From Diospyros lotus (Eukaryota; Streptophyta; Magnoliopsida; Ericales; Ebenaceae): 64,000 bases of DNA. Location of the stretch: the NCBI RefSeq assembly GCF_014633365.1, contig NC_068339.1, positions 749,001 to 813,000 of the forward strand. The letters are read 5' to 3'. Shown here one piece after another: positions 41,555 through 53,600 of the stretch; position 1 is the stretch's first letter; every line of letters begins with the position of its first letter. Both the position numbers and the translations under genes were made by a program. Below the pieces are notes generated by a model. The model worked only from the letters and a program-made list of their open reading frames with translations, did not search any database and had not been told where the DNA came from.

Positions 41555-43871
41555 GATTCAAAGTATAAAAAAATTATTGAATTTTACATTAAAATATAAA
41601 AATGTTAGTATTTAATTAATTTTTTTAATAGTTATAAAATTATATATTAAATTAAAATTTAATGACTTTTTAACTATAAATTAAAATTTAATGATTTTTT
41701 ATACCTTAATATAAAATTTAATGATGATTCATATTATTTAGCCTTTCTGAAAGTGCACCTTATCTAAATAGAAACAAAACACCCAAATAATTAACCATTT
41801 CCTAAATTAACTTTGAGGCTGAGATGAAGCTTGAAATCATGCCACTAACTTCCCACCCAATGCCAATTCCGTGGGTCTTTTTCATTAGTTGGGCGGTACT
41901 AAAATATATGTAAAAAGAAGAATCCAAGTCAGTAGAACCTTACGTTTATAATTTTTGTGTCATCGTGCATTAGACGTTGGTCACAAACTTGATTAATATT
42001 AATTAGTAAGCTTCACTAACTACCATTATCAGCCTCAAAATTAATTATTAGTTTAATTAAGCCATTAACAAAACTCTCGAAATTAATCTACCACCAGTTA
42101 ATTTAAGACACTACGATTGGCTAATCCATAGTTGGTTGATTAATTATCAGCCAAATTCGTATTTTTGTTATTATATTTTTATGTTTTCTTTTATAGTCAT
42201 TTAATTTTTTTATTATTTTGATTACATATATTTTCGAATTAATTTAATTCTTATATATATATATATATATTTTGCTTGACAATTCGAATTTTTTATTGTT
42301 TGAATTGCACCTCTTTACCTTTATTTTTAAGTCAATTTAATTTTTATATTTTGACATGTTAAAGGGATTCATCTCACTTTATTTTTTTTATATATTAAAA
42401 TATAATAATTAAATTGATTAAAAATATAAATATAAAGATATAATCAAAATAAAAAAAATTTAAAGGTTGACACATAAAAAAAATATCAAAATGCAAGTAG
42501 GTGAACAAAAATATCAACTAGACTCTAACTATCCTTTCCCCCTGGCTTTCTCTGAACAAGAGATGATCGGCCTAATCGTCTTCTTGGAGTATAAATAAAA
42601 TAATTAAACGCGAAAAAGTTAAATCTGTCTCAATCAATTGTTACTTAAATAAAATTAATACACAAGCAATGGTATGGTAGAAACCCAATAAGCTGCTTAT
42701 TGGTCTAAAAAATGGTTCTTTTTCCCTCACTTGTTATTATATTATTATTATATGAGATTTAGCGGCCACTTGCGTTTGCGATGATGCAACATTCAAAATG
42801 CTAAGGACCACTTCTTCTTCTTCTTCTTCTTCATTTCAGGCAATTATGATGCAAATGGGTAACCCAAATAGTTACAAGGAGGTTGACATATGGTTTAATT
42901 TGGAATGAAGATAATGTCAAAACGCAAACATCAATTTTTTCTTCTTATCTTTATAAGGTTTGAATTTGATTTTTTTAGTTATCAATTATTTTAATTTTTT
43001 AAATTAATTAATTAATCAAATTTGATAACCGAATCAATTATTTATATACTCCTAACTAGAGATTTTGGCCTTTTCTCCTTGTGGTGGTCCCAATTTGTGT
43101 ACTTGCCTTGGTGTTATTATTATTATTATTATTTTTTTGGAGCATATGGCATATTATTTTTCATTAGATAAGACAAAAAAAAAGACAATTTTAATGTAAT
43201 GAATTTCTTATTTTGTGAGGGTAAGAGAAACGTAGTATTTGATTAAATCATAATTTGAAAAAGAAAAAAAATCATATTAGTAGAAATAACTAAAATTAAC
43301 TGAATTATAAAACTTTAACCTAATGAAAGATGCTTTTATGTCTTTTGACATTTTTATGAATAAGCTAAATTTTAAGGGGTGGGTGTTTTATCAAATGGTA
43401 TACATATTTATTTTTTGAGTAAAAATTAAAATATTAGTATATTAGTAAGTAAATCACAAATGTTAATATTTGTGTCAAAAGAAGTGTTTAGTTAGGACAA
43501 ACAAAATTTAAATTTGAAAGTGAAATTGTTTGATGATTTTCTCTATTATTTGTTTATAGACTTTCAATGTTAAGTGAATTGTTTATATATATTGATAGTT
43601 TAGATATAATTTTTTTAATTTTTCGTTATGAGGTTCGAGGTATATCTTAGTTTAAACTATAAATTTTTCAAAAAAACAAATCAATGAAGATTGAGTTTTT
43701 TATATAACAAAAAATGAAAAAAAATAAAATATTCAATAAAATTGAAACAAAACTAAAATTACTAGAAATTGAATCAAATTAACCTAAACTAACGGGTTGC
43801 ATTGAAATTTTCAATTTTAACCCAAAGATGATGTATCCTCCAAATGAGAACTCGGCTAAGGAGGACCATTG

Positions 43872-43950
43872 TGGGCCGTCCAGGCCCGGCCCGATTGCTC
43901 CAAGGGCATCAGCGCCTGCTAAATGCCCAAAAAGGGATCTTTGAAGCCCA
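43872..43950. promoter_or_regulatory. Cluster of site II-like TGGGCY elements upstream of BET3
   Basis: TGGGCC at 43872-43877, its reverse-type AGCCCA at 43945-43950, and related GGCCCG and TGCCCA words between them. TGGGCY (site II) elements are known TCP-factor sites of constitutive plant genes. They lie about 600 bp upstream of the ATG, which is rather far, so the role is inferred. Confidence 0.3.
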
Positions 43951-44522
43951 TTAATAAATTAGCACTTTGGTTGAAAAATAGAAGTGTTAGATTTAAAATG
44001 TTATTTTATAGTGCTTCAACGAATCAATAATAACCATAGAAATAGTATAATAATTAAGTTTTTTAATTATTTTTATGTATTTATATTTTTAAATTAAATT
44101 AATTTAAATATTTAAATATATTAATAAAAAGAGTTAAATTTACTCATTTTACTTTATTTTTTTTAATACATCAAAATATATAAATTAAATTAACTTTAAA
44201 ATACAAATACAAGAATATAATCAAAATAATGAAATATTTAAATTATTATAAAAAAAATATATAAAAATTAAATTAAGATAAAAATATAAATTTAGAATTA
44301 TAATTAAAATAACAACAAAAAAAAATTGAATAGTTACATAAATTTTCCGCGAGCTTTCCTGAAATTTTCGAAAACTTGCTTCTGCCCTAAACAAAGATTC
44401 GGAAGGAACGATGCTTCTCTGCAACTGAGTACACGGGCCAGATCTCTTGCATTGCTTGAGGCCGTTCGGAGAAGAGGTCTGCGGACACCACTGATCTCGG
44501 AGAAGCTTCACTTGCTATTTCG

Positions 44523-47500
44523 ATGGCTCCTGTTGCTCCCAGATCTGGAGATGCCATTTTTGCCAGCGTTGATCGCGTGGTAATATGAATTTTGCAGATC
44601 TTATTTTTGTGTCAAAATTTATGCGGATTTGTACTTGAAATAGAAAATAGTTTACATCTTTCGAACCATTTCGATGTTTTCTCGTTGAAGTTGCGGTCCA
44701 CTGTTCAACTTCAAATTATAATTTTCTATTGTTTTCTTCGCAAACAAACGCGGTTCGCTAATGTTATTCCGGATTTAATTGACTGATTAAAGAACGCGGA
44801 GCTCTTCACCCTTACCTATGGGGCCATCGTGCGCCAACTCCTTACTGATCTGGAGGAGGTCGATGAAGTCAACAAGCAGCTTGATCAAATGTAACATATA
44901 AATCTGTGTGCCTCTCTCTTTCTGTAAATAAATTATATTATGCAAACATAAATGTATTTCATGAATGTGCACACAAATAACATTATATTTTTTTAGTGGC
45001 TTTGCTGGTAGAAGTTTTAGGTGATGATTTATGAACAGTAGTTTGATGATATCAACTTGGCTGCCTGGTTTCCCTGCAGGGGTTATAATATTGGAATCCG
45101 CTTAATTGATGAGTTCTTGGCCAAATCCAATGTCTCCAGATGTGTGGACTTCAGAGAAACTGCTGACGTGATTGCAAAGGTCTACTGTTATCCTCACTGT
45201 TTGCCCATCCATCAATTTACATAAAAGAAAGTAATAACTTTCTCATGCTGTTCACTTCAATATGAATTTAACACAATTATCGGCATGTTCAGTTATTGTC
45301 TATCCAAATTCTTTTTCTTAACCCGCTAATTTGGTTAAAATAGGACCCCGTATCACCTTTGGGTCTAAATTCTGATCTAGAGTCATGTTGTACATCAGTT
45401 TTAGGCTTTCTGTTAGTTATTCACGTCTATAGTTTCCCCTGTTACATTCATGTGGGGTCTCGGGACATGGGTACTAAGCATTTGACAATGTAGGTCATTG
45501 GATTGACAATAGTTGAAGAACTATTTATGAAGTGAGAACAGCTTCTGTGCCTTTTTATGAACAGTTTTTTTTATTAATTTATTTGTTGCTAGACTCATCA
45601 TCAGGGTCTATTTGGCATGTCTACTCTTAAGTGTCTAAAATCCACACAAGATAATGGTCATTGATGCTGGCATTGTTTTTGTTTAAAATGGCACATTCAT
45701 CAAGGCAATGAGCACTATTTAGTGAGATAACTTATCTTTGTGGGTGTTGTGCATATAGTTGAAATGATTAAGGAGAATCTAGAAAGAACAAAAAAAAAAA
45801 CAAATATTTCTGGGGAAAAGTTAGTGTTAGAAAGGGAAGGTTAAATATAAGTGAAACAAAAAAAAAAAAGAAAGGAAAGAGATTCCCCAGTGCATGAATG
45901 GTTGAGACGCTTGCAGAAGGATTGCTTTTGTACGGTCTTACCCTTGCTTTATAAATAAGCTGCTTTCACAAAGCAAACCTATGACCTTCTAGTTGCAATG
46001 GAGCAACTTTACCATTACTATCGAGGCTCACTCTCAATAAAATGAAAGGAAAATGTAGGACAAAAGTTAAATATTTATATGCATAGGAAGAGCTTAATCA
46101 TCAGTTACTTATTCTTTGTATCTTTTAAAGAAGAAAATTTCCTTATTTTGTTTCTTTTATTCCAATTAAACTATGGTTGTTTTCCATTTGAACCTAGTCA
46201 CATTTTTTTAATTTATTAACTGCATCGCTGTTTCATATTATATTTATCTCAAAAATGGTTCAATTGACTGATAAATGTACCACTTCAAGCTTTCACAATT
46301 ACATAAAGTGAGTACACAACTCCTCCCAATTAGAGAACAAGTGCTCTGATCGTTCTACTTATTTAATGCTGTTGGCAGACAGAGTTTTTGTGTCTGGATG
46401 TAATTTTTAATTGGCTGAAGTCCACGAAGCATCTTAGCAGTTCAATGAGGCAGGTATAGAAGTTGAAAGGGGTTAAAGGGCTAGTTGTTGGCTGGATTAT
46501 CAAGCAGTGAATGTACTATTGTACTGTGGGAGAACTCAGAAATCCCTCTTTTTCTAAGGCAGCATATATATTTTTTTAGCTAGAGAGATAAATTAGTACA
46601 ATGGTAATCCATAGGTTTACTTTAATTTGATATATAGTACGAACTTCATAATTCTTGTGTGAGGGTACATTGAAAATTCCACTTGTGGAGAATAAGACAT
46701 TAATTATATGAATGAAGAAAAAGAGAAATAGCTGGTGATTGGTGACCTGGAGGATCAATATGATTTAGACAATGAATTTACATAAACAATTTGAAGTTAT
46801 GGCAGGTCAGATCTCAGAGTTGTAGTATGTCACAGATCTTGATTGAAATTGGAGGGGTGCTATAAATAACTACAGATTTATCATGACGCATAGTCTTTAT
46901 CTTCAAATACTTTGTCTTCTTCATCTTTTAGCTAATAATAATACTTTTAAACAGGTTGGTTTGAAAATGTTCTTAGGGGTCACTGCATCTGTGGCAAATT
47001 GGGATATTGATGGAACCTGTTGCAGTATCATTTTGGAGGATAACCCACTAGTAGACTTTGTTGAGCTTCCTGATACTTGTCAAGGTCTATTCTATTGCAA
47101 CATTATAAGCGGTGTTATCAGAGGAGCTTTAGAGATGGTAAGCCTTTTCCCTTATACCAAACTCTTTGATATCTCCTGTTTAGTTTTTCTTTCTAATAGT
47201 TCTGATGATTGCCTGGGCTTTAATTTTCAGCATATTGCATGTTTTGAAACTGGGTTTTGTTTTATGCAACACATGTATCGATAAATAATTTGGAATATCA
47301 GAGTTTTTTAAATTGGCCTCGGAGTTCTTTATATCTAAATAATTGGGGGAATAAGAGAATGTAATTAGGGGCCACCCAAACATTATTAGACAATAGATAA
47401 TAGATGCATTTTTCATCCTCCTTGTGGACACTTGCTTGACATAGGGCTGTCAGTGGGTTGGATTTGGTCTAGGTCCAACTGTTAAATCCATTCCATTGAT

Positions 47501-47786
47501 GTCCAAACCGGATGAGGATCCCACAAGTGTCAGATCAGATTCACAATTGGGTTGGGATCTCGACCAAATAATGAACTTATTGGATCCAAATCAGGTCTCT
47601 GCTGAGTGCCGATGCACGTTCCGTTTATTGCTACCGTCGTTCTGATTAGTCGCCCATGTTCAGGTATCAATGAAGACTGAAGTAACCTGGCTCCGGGATA
47701 TGCTTAGAGGGGACGATGCATTTGAGTTGCAGCTGAAACTTCTGAAGCAAGTTCCCGAGGAGTATCCATACAAAGACGATGAATAA
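44523..47786 (+). CDS. BET3: TRAPP complex subunit BET3 (TRAPPC3)
   Basis: Exons 44523-44579, 44793-44890, 45080-45179, 46955-47137 and 47664-47786 join in phase to 186 aa. The protein matches plant BET3 as I remember it along its whole length, with signatures GYNIGIRLIDEFLAKS, FRETADVIAKV, LEDNPLVDFVELPD, GVIRGALEMV and the C-terminal EEYPYKDDE. Cys73, in NVSRC, corresponds to the acylated cysteine of mammalian Bet3 (Cys68). BET3 is a core subunit of TRAPP, the vesicle-tethering and Rab-exchange complex of ER-Golgi and post-Golgi transport; it acts in the cytosol on Golgi and vesicle membranes. Intron 3 holds an antisense SINE. No defect is seen. Confidence 0.96.
45849..46030 (-). mobile_element. 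tRNA-derived Au-like SINE, antisense in BET3 intron 3
   Basis: Read on the minus strand it gives GAGCCTCGATAGTAATGGTAAAG, TTGCTCCATTGCAACTAG, AAGGTCATAGGTTTG, AAAGCAAGGGTAAGACCGTAC and TGCACTGGGGAATC, followed by a T-rich end. The order and spacing match the copy at 18775-18950. The B-box region is partly decayed. A target duplication was not clear. Confidence 0.65.
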
Positions 47787-48563
47787 TGCGTCACACCAAC
47801 TCTGCTACCTGTAAATGTGCGACTTACAACTGCAAGTCGCACCCTTCAATATTCTCTCTAGTAGTAGACACTTTTATGGCATGTGTTGTCTTTCAACTGC
47901 AAGTCTCCTGGAATTTTGGATACAGTATTCTTTTACTTATTTAGTGGTTTACAATTCTAAGAATATTATTATTATTATTATTATTATATGGAATTTTCAA
48001 ATGCGCTTTCAGATACTTTGTTTCTTCTGGTCTTTTATCTATTTGGGTTTTTTCTTTGATTTATTTTTGTTTTGTTTCTTATGAGAAATATTATATCCAT
48101 AAATAAGTTTGACAATAATTTTAATTTTATTTAAAATTAATAATAGTTTAAGTAGTATTGACATGTCAGGAAAAGGGTCGTGCCTGGGTGCTGACACAAA
48201 CAAGGCAGCCAGTATGGCCTCGACATGTCTGATTCGGCATTTTATTAAAAAAATTCAAAAAGAACTAAAAAACTATGGACACTTATGGATACGTCTTGGG
48301 TTTTTTTTTTTAAATTTTTTGCAAAACATAAGGGGTAATTTTTAAAAATGGTTTGTATTTTATACCATAATGCAGATTTAGCCATAAACTCTTTTATAAC
48401 TATTTTAATTATTTATATAATTGCTTAAAATTTGAATTTATAAATTACATTTTGTATAAATATATAAAAATAATAATAACATAATATATATATTATTATG
48501 TTTTTGTACCTTAATTTATTCATTTTTGTAGTTTCTTATTCTGTATCATCGTCATCAAAGCTT

Positions 48564-48693
48564 GTTATGTTGCCCGTTGGTGGGCAACATAACAGGTGCC
48601 CGCCAGTAAGGGGGGCGCGGGCCCCACACATGGGACCCGCGCCCCCCTCACTGGCAGGCACCTACTATGTTGCCCGCTAATGTGCAACATAAC
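48564..48693. repeat. GC-rich nested palindrome (hairpin with hairpin ends)
   Basis: The whole 130 bp folds on itself: the left arm CAGGTGCCCGCCAGTAAGG plus GGGGCGCGGGCCCCA pairs with the right arm TGGGACCCGCGCCCCCC plus TCACTGGCAGGCACCTA. Each outer end is itself a palindrome: TTATGTTGCCC and GGGCAACATAA around GTTGGT on the left, and TATGTTGC and GCAACATA around a short loop on the right. The interior is extremely GC-rich within AT-rich DNA. It resembles a MITE or fold-back element but no coding or known family signal is visible. Confidence 0.85.
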
Positions 48694-48722
48694 ATGTCTG
48701 TCATCGTCTATGCATTCGTACA

Positions 48723-48802
48723 ATTTTAAATAAAATTATCATTTGTCATTGATTGCGTGTTTATTTTAAATAAAATTATCATTTGGCATTGATTGCGTGA
48801 AA
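48723..48802 (+). repeat. 40-bp tandem duplication
   Basis: Two adjacent 40-bp units (48723-48762, 48763-48802), each starting ATTTTAAATAAAATTATC and ending around GATTGCGTG, with only a few differences. It lies directly beside the nested palindrome. Confidence 0.85.
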
Positions 48803-49311
48803 CACGAGCACACGGATCTAACGCGCACTCCTTCCTATAGAACTTTCTTTTTTGCCCTTTTTAGAGCATTATCTCTTCTCTTCAATTTCTTTTTCTTTTG
48901 CCACAATAATACATTTTTTTTTCTTTGATTCGACCTGTTGGTTGAACAGACAGGCGAACAACCACTCCAACTCACGGTACCCACAGATGATGAGACATAA
49001 TATAATAGTAGTCTGTTGGTTATAAAAAAAAAGCTTCTCAGTGATGAAACACGTCTGCGTGTGAGCAAGTTAGCATATCCGGATCACTTCAAGATGCGTG
49101 TTTGCGTCAAACATATATCAACAACAGTAAATAAGAATATTATCCTTTTTAGAAGAGAATTAGAGAAAATTTGAATATTGTGAAATGCGATGTATTATAT
49201 TTTAATTTAATGCGTTTTTCACCCTTAGAAAAGCTCTTATTGCAATCATCAAGGACAGAAGAAACTGGTATCTTAAATAATAAATTTTTATAGACCAAAA
49301 ATATATTTAAA

Positions 49312-49446
49312 ACCATGTTACATATACACCATTTTTGTACATCTTGAGCTACACAAGGGATATTATGACCAAAATATCCTGCGCCTCTCACGAGAGATAT
49401 TTTTGTCATTGGTACACCTTTGTGTAGCCCAAAGATAGCATTATTC
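49312..49446. mobile_element. MITE (copy 2)
   Basis: Shares TACATCTTGAGCTACACAAGG and ATTATGACCAAAATA with copy 1 and has the opposite arm TTGTGTAGCCCAAAGA. The right arm has lost an internal piece relative to copy 1. It belongs to the same family by arm sequence. Confidence 0.65.
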
Positions 49447-50370
49447 ATATATTTATGTCTTTAAATTTTTACATTTTTCTTATAAAATTTTAATTTTTTT
49501 TGTTATTTTAAATGTCCGTAAACTTTTTGTAGTTCTAAATATACTCATAAATTATGCATGATCACTCATTAAAACATTTGACTAACAAGTGATATGCATG
49601 CTTACTGAAGTGGTAGTTTTTTAATGTCTACTCATCTCTTTCTATTTCTCCAGCTGTGTGTCATCTCTCTCTGGCATCTCCTATATCTCATTCGATTGTA
49701 CTACGTAGATTGGTTGGGTTAGACAAGTCATTAACATGATCGAATCGATGATCACCTCGCTATCTAGAAATATTGAAATGAGGCAGTTTGGGGGATAGCA
49801 TTTATTGCAGGAGACATAAGAGATGCAAAAAAAACAAAGAAAATAAGAGTTGAGGAGATGCCATCAGAAAGAGAAAGGGAGTTGAGAAAATTTAAGATAG
49901 AGAGGAGGAGAGAAGAGATGCCAAAGAAAGAGAGAGATGAGGAAATACTGAAAAAATTGTCACTTCAACACACATACATATCTCTTGCTGATTATATATT
50001 TAAATAAGTGTTTTTACATAGTTCAAAGATATATTTAAAATCACAAAAGGTTTAAAATGTTATAAGAAAAAGTTACAAAAGTTCAATGGCATAATATGCT
50101 TTTGGCTTAAATTCAAGAGTACATTTAAAATTATAAAAAATTTAGAAGTAAAAATATATTTTGAACCTAATTTTAGGTAGGAAGAATTGCCTCAAATGAT
50201 TTTAATATAATTGTTTAAATACCTGAAACACCCAGTATGTTAATCTCATCGTCGTGAGGTAAAAGACAATACATTATATTTTGTATTATCCAACAAATTT
50301 ATTTTTTGAAAAAGAAATAAATTATCAGTTGTAACAATTAAGATAGAGAGAGATTCCTCTGAAAATAGAA

Positions 50371-50434
50371 AAATACTATTGATACATCTATTTTATACAT
50401 CTTAAGTTACATAAGAAGGTATTATGATAAAAAA
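50371..50434. mobile_element. MITE fragment (copy 3), one arm only
   Basis: AATACTATTGATACATCTAT followed by a TACATCTTAAGTTACATAAG stretch, nearly identical to the left arm of copy 1. The other arm is missing. It ends about 70 bp upstream of the annexin TATA box, so it is part of the annexin promoter region. Confidence 0.7.
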
Positions 50435-50506
50435 ATTTCAGGTAGTTGGCCCATAATAAGTTTCCAGGAAACACTCTGGGCCGCGGCTCTCCAATTACCG
50501 CGGCTG

Positions 50507-50513
50507 TATAAAT
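50507..50513 (+). promoter_or_regulatory. TATA box of the annexin gene
   Basis: TATAAAT about 88 bp upstream of the annexin ATG, a normal distance for a plant promoter with a short leader. Two CCGCGG palindromes lie just upstream (near 50481 and 50498), and a CT-rich leader follows. Confidence 0.55.
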
Positions 50514-50600
50514 CTTAACGGCAGGCAGATCCCCTTCTCCACTTCTTCAATCCTCTCTCTCTCTCTTTTTCCCCTCTGCCCAGAAGATTTCGGTAATCTT

Positions 50601-53600
50601 ATGTCCACTCTAACCGTTCCTCCTGTTTTTCCTTCCCCTCGGGACGATGCCATCCAACTCTACCGTGCTTTCAAAGGTAATTCATCAATTTGCTCAAATC
50701 TCTGTCTGTCTCTCTTGCTAATTTGTATGATTTTGTATTTGTGGGCTCGGAATGATTCAGTGGGCGTGATTGGTTATCTCGGTGATTGTATTGCTTCGTT
50801 CAATTGATTTTTCTGTGCCTCGAGTTGTGTTGTCTGGTTCTGCCTTACGGACACTCCTGTATAAGAGCAGGCCCAGTATTAGGCTCTGCGGGCCAAGCCT
50901 AATATTGCGCCTAACTTTCGTCCATCGACTATTGACACCCTCTCTTAGGCTTCTTAGGCTTTAGTGGCAATATCATTAGACTCTTCTGAAAGGAAATGCC
51001 AACATTGTTGAAAAATAAGATAGAAAAGTAAAAGATTCAATCATATTCAAACATAAGAAATTTTTATGTGAAAAATCTTATAAAGGAAAAAAACCACACC
51101 GTTAGGATGGCAGAAGAAAAAATATCACTATATTATAAAGTTTATAACTACAAATCTCAATATTTTCTTTTTAAACCCAAATTTCAATTATACCCAATTC
51201 CTAGCTCTCACCGGTCTCTCACAAATAATTTGCACACCTTGAATAACAAGTCAAGTATCCTATTTATAGATCGTTTTTCTTGTTCACCAAATGTAAGGTT
51301 TCCTTACTTAACAAGAAATAGAAACTAACTAGGAAATATAATTACAAATTAAATAGGAAACAAACTAGGAATAAAAAGAAACTTATTAAGAAATCTTCAA
51401 GACTAATTAGGATCTTTTGTTGAAAATCCCAACAAACCACCACCTTAGCGAAAATTCCTAAAAACATTCGTCTATTCGCCGACGACAACCATGACTATAT
51501 ATTATCGATAATCACCATGAACTCTATCACCAAGATTATTGTACCCCACTATAAAAGGTACAACCACTTAGGCACATACCACCCTAAGATTTTCACGGCA
51601 CAATGACGAAAAGTACCTTGTTGACGTGAAAAGTACCTTGTTGAAAAACTATGGTGCAACCCTCATGCTTGGCTTCCTTGGGAGCTCTTCATCCATCAAC
51701 ATCCTTTCCACCACACACCTTGCATCACCGCCAAGCCAATGTTCGTGTGCAAATTTGTGGACTCGCTAGAAGTATCACATCCTCTTTCATGGCAACTCTA
51801 GCAGCATGTCATGAGGATATATCCATCTCTTTAGAGGACATCTTCATCTCCCACAAACTTCTAGCATCACAATCTTTGGAGCCCTCTGTCAGACTTGCTC
51901 TATCAGCGCGGCAATCCCTTTTCACATGTCCGGATTATTTGCATTTCCAACAGATTTCTTTCTTCTTGGAGTTCTCTTTCCAATTACTGACAAGTGCTAA
52001 ATCCTCATAAGTTTTATCTCCACTTCTCTGTCTTCTTTCCTCAGAAATTAATTTATTTTCCACCTTCTCAAACCTTATAGTTGGACCCCCATGCATTAAG
52101 ATATGCTTCATGTGTGCATAGGAAGATGGAAGTGACCAGATGAGTTTCAATTCTTTGTCCTCATCATCTATTTTAACTCCAATTGCTTCCAGTTCAGCAA
52201 CAATTCCATTGAGCGCCCCCAAATGATAAGAAATTTTCATACCTTCAGTTACCTGCAATTTGTGAAATTTCTTCTTCAGGTAAAATCGATTGCAGACGCT
52301 TTTTGCTTGATACAATTCTTCAAGCCTCTCCCAAAGTTCCTTCACACCAAATATTCCTTGAACATTAGCAAGCACATTCTTGGCTAGACATAATCGAATT
52401 GTACTTGCAGCCTTCAAATCAAGTTCCTCCCAATCATCATCGCTCATCACAGATTTTTCAGAACTAGCACCAGTTGTTTCTTTACCAGATTTTTCAAAGC
52501 CTTCAGGAGTTGGTTTGCCTTTCAACACCTTGTGTAACCCATTTTGGATCAAGATATCCTTGACTTGTAATTGCCACAAGCCAAAATTGATCTTCCCATC
52601 GAACTTTTCAAAATCAAACTTCGTCATGCTTGACATATCTTTTGTGTACTAGGCGACCAATAATCAAAGCTTTGATACCACTTGAACCTATGATCAAGCG
52701 CTTACCACCGTGCCAAAAGATATAGCTATTACTAGAAGTGCAACTTTATTTCCTTATACCTACAGCAGCACAGAGCCTCACACCAAGTCCCACGAAACAG
52801 GTTCTAGGGCTCCAGGACCCCCCCCCCCCCCCCTACTGCTTCCAAGGTGGCTTGAACCCGTGACCTGCTATGATACCAATTGTTGAAAAATAAGATAAAA
52901 AACAAAAGACCCAATCACATTCAAATACAAGAGATTTTTACGTAGAAAACCTTAAAAGGGAAAAAATCATGACTATCAAGATGACAGAAAAAAAAAAAAT
53001 TCACTATATTATAAAGTTTATAACTACAAAGGTCAATATTCTCTCTCTCTCTAACCCAAATCTCAATTACATCCAATTCCTAGCTCTCACTAGTCTCTCA
53101 CAAGTAATTTGCACACCTTAAATAACAAGCCAAATATCCTATTTATAGATTCTTTTCCTTGTTCACCAAGGCTAAGGTTTCCTTGCCTAACAAGAAGTAG
53201 AAACTGGGTAGGAAATAAAATTACAAACTAAACATGAAACCAACTAGGAATAGGAAAGGAACTTATTATGAGGACAAAGCGTTGAAACTCATCTGGTCAC
53301 TTCCATCTTCCTATGCACACATGAAGCCTATCTTGATGCATGGGGGTCCAACTATAAGGTTTGTGGATCATGCAAGGGTTTTGTCGGATTTCAAAACTTT
53401 TTCAAGAACATAATACAATATGCAGCGGAAATGGAACAAAATTACCTTACAGGACCCTTTAGCCTCCTGCCTGTGCTCCTACGAACCTCATTTCACAAAC
53501 AGTCACAAACAACCTCCAAATGCACCTATTCTTGGATGACCAAGTCTCCCCCACTTGCATAGGGGACCAAATTGGTCCACTTGTAGGCAACCACCAGAAT

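Larger units (their letters stand above)
38805..44522. other. Long intergenic spacer between 5-phosphatase and BET3 genes
   Basis: No gene was recognised over 5.7 kb. The start holds the phosphatase promoter. At 39985-40345 lies a fold-back structure and at 41398-41554 a MITE. From about 40970 to 44340 it is very AT-rich, with AT and ATT microsatellites. A CTT repeat lies near 42809-42832. The final 600 bp contain candidate promoter elements of BET3. Confidence 0.5.
47787..50370. other. Spacer between BET3 and annexin genes
   Basis: It contains the BET3 3' UTR, then AT-rich DNA. Notable parts are a GC-rich nested palindrome (48564-48693), a 40-bp tandem duplication (48723-48802) and a MITE copy (49312-49446). 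Purine-rich GAGAGA patches lie near 49860-49950. No coding sequence recognised. Confidence 0.5.
51006..53268 (-). mobile_element. Gag-only Ty1/Copia-type LTR retrotransposon in annexin intron 1
   Basis: The element runs antisense to annexin. The 3' LTR is 51006-51434 (starts TGTTGAAAAA, ends AATCCCAACA). The 5' LTR is 52881-53268 and has lost about its last 40 bp. Next to the 5' LTR, on the minus strand, is a primer-binding site TTGGTATCATAGC matching initiator tRNA-Met. Next to the 3' LTR is a purine tract AAGGTGGTGGTT. The internal region is only about 1.4 kb and codes for gag alone, with no protease, integrase or polymerase. The two LTRs differ at many positions, so the insertion is not recent. 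Confidence 0.85.
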
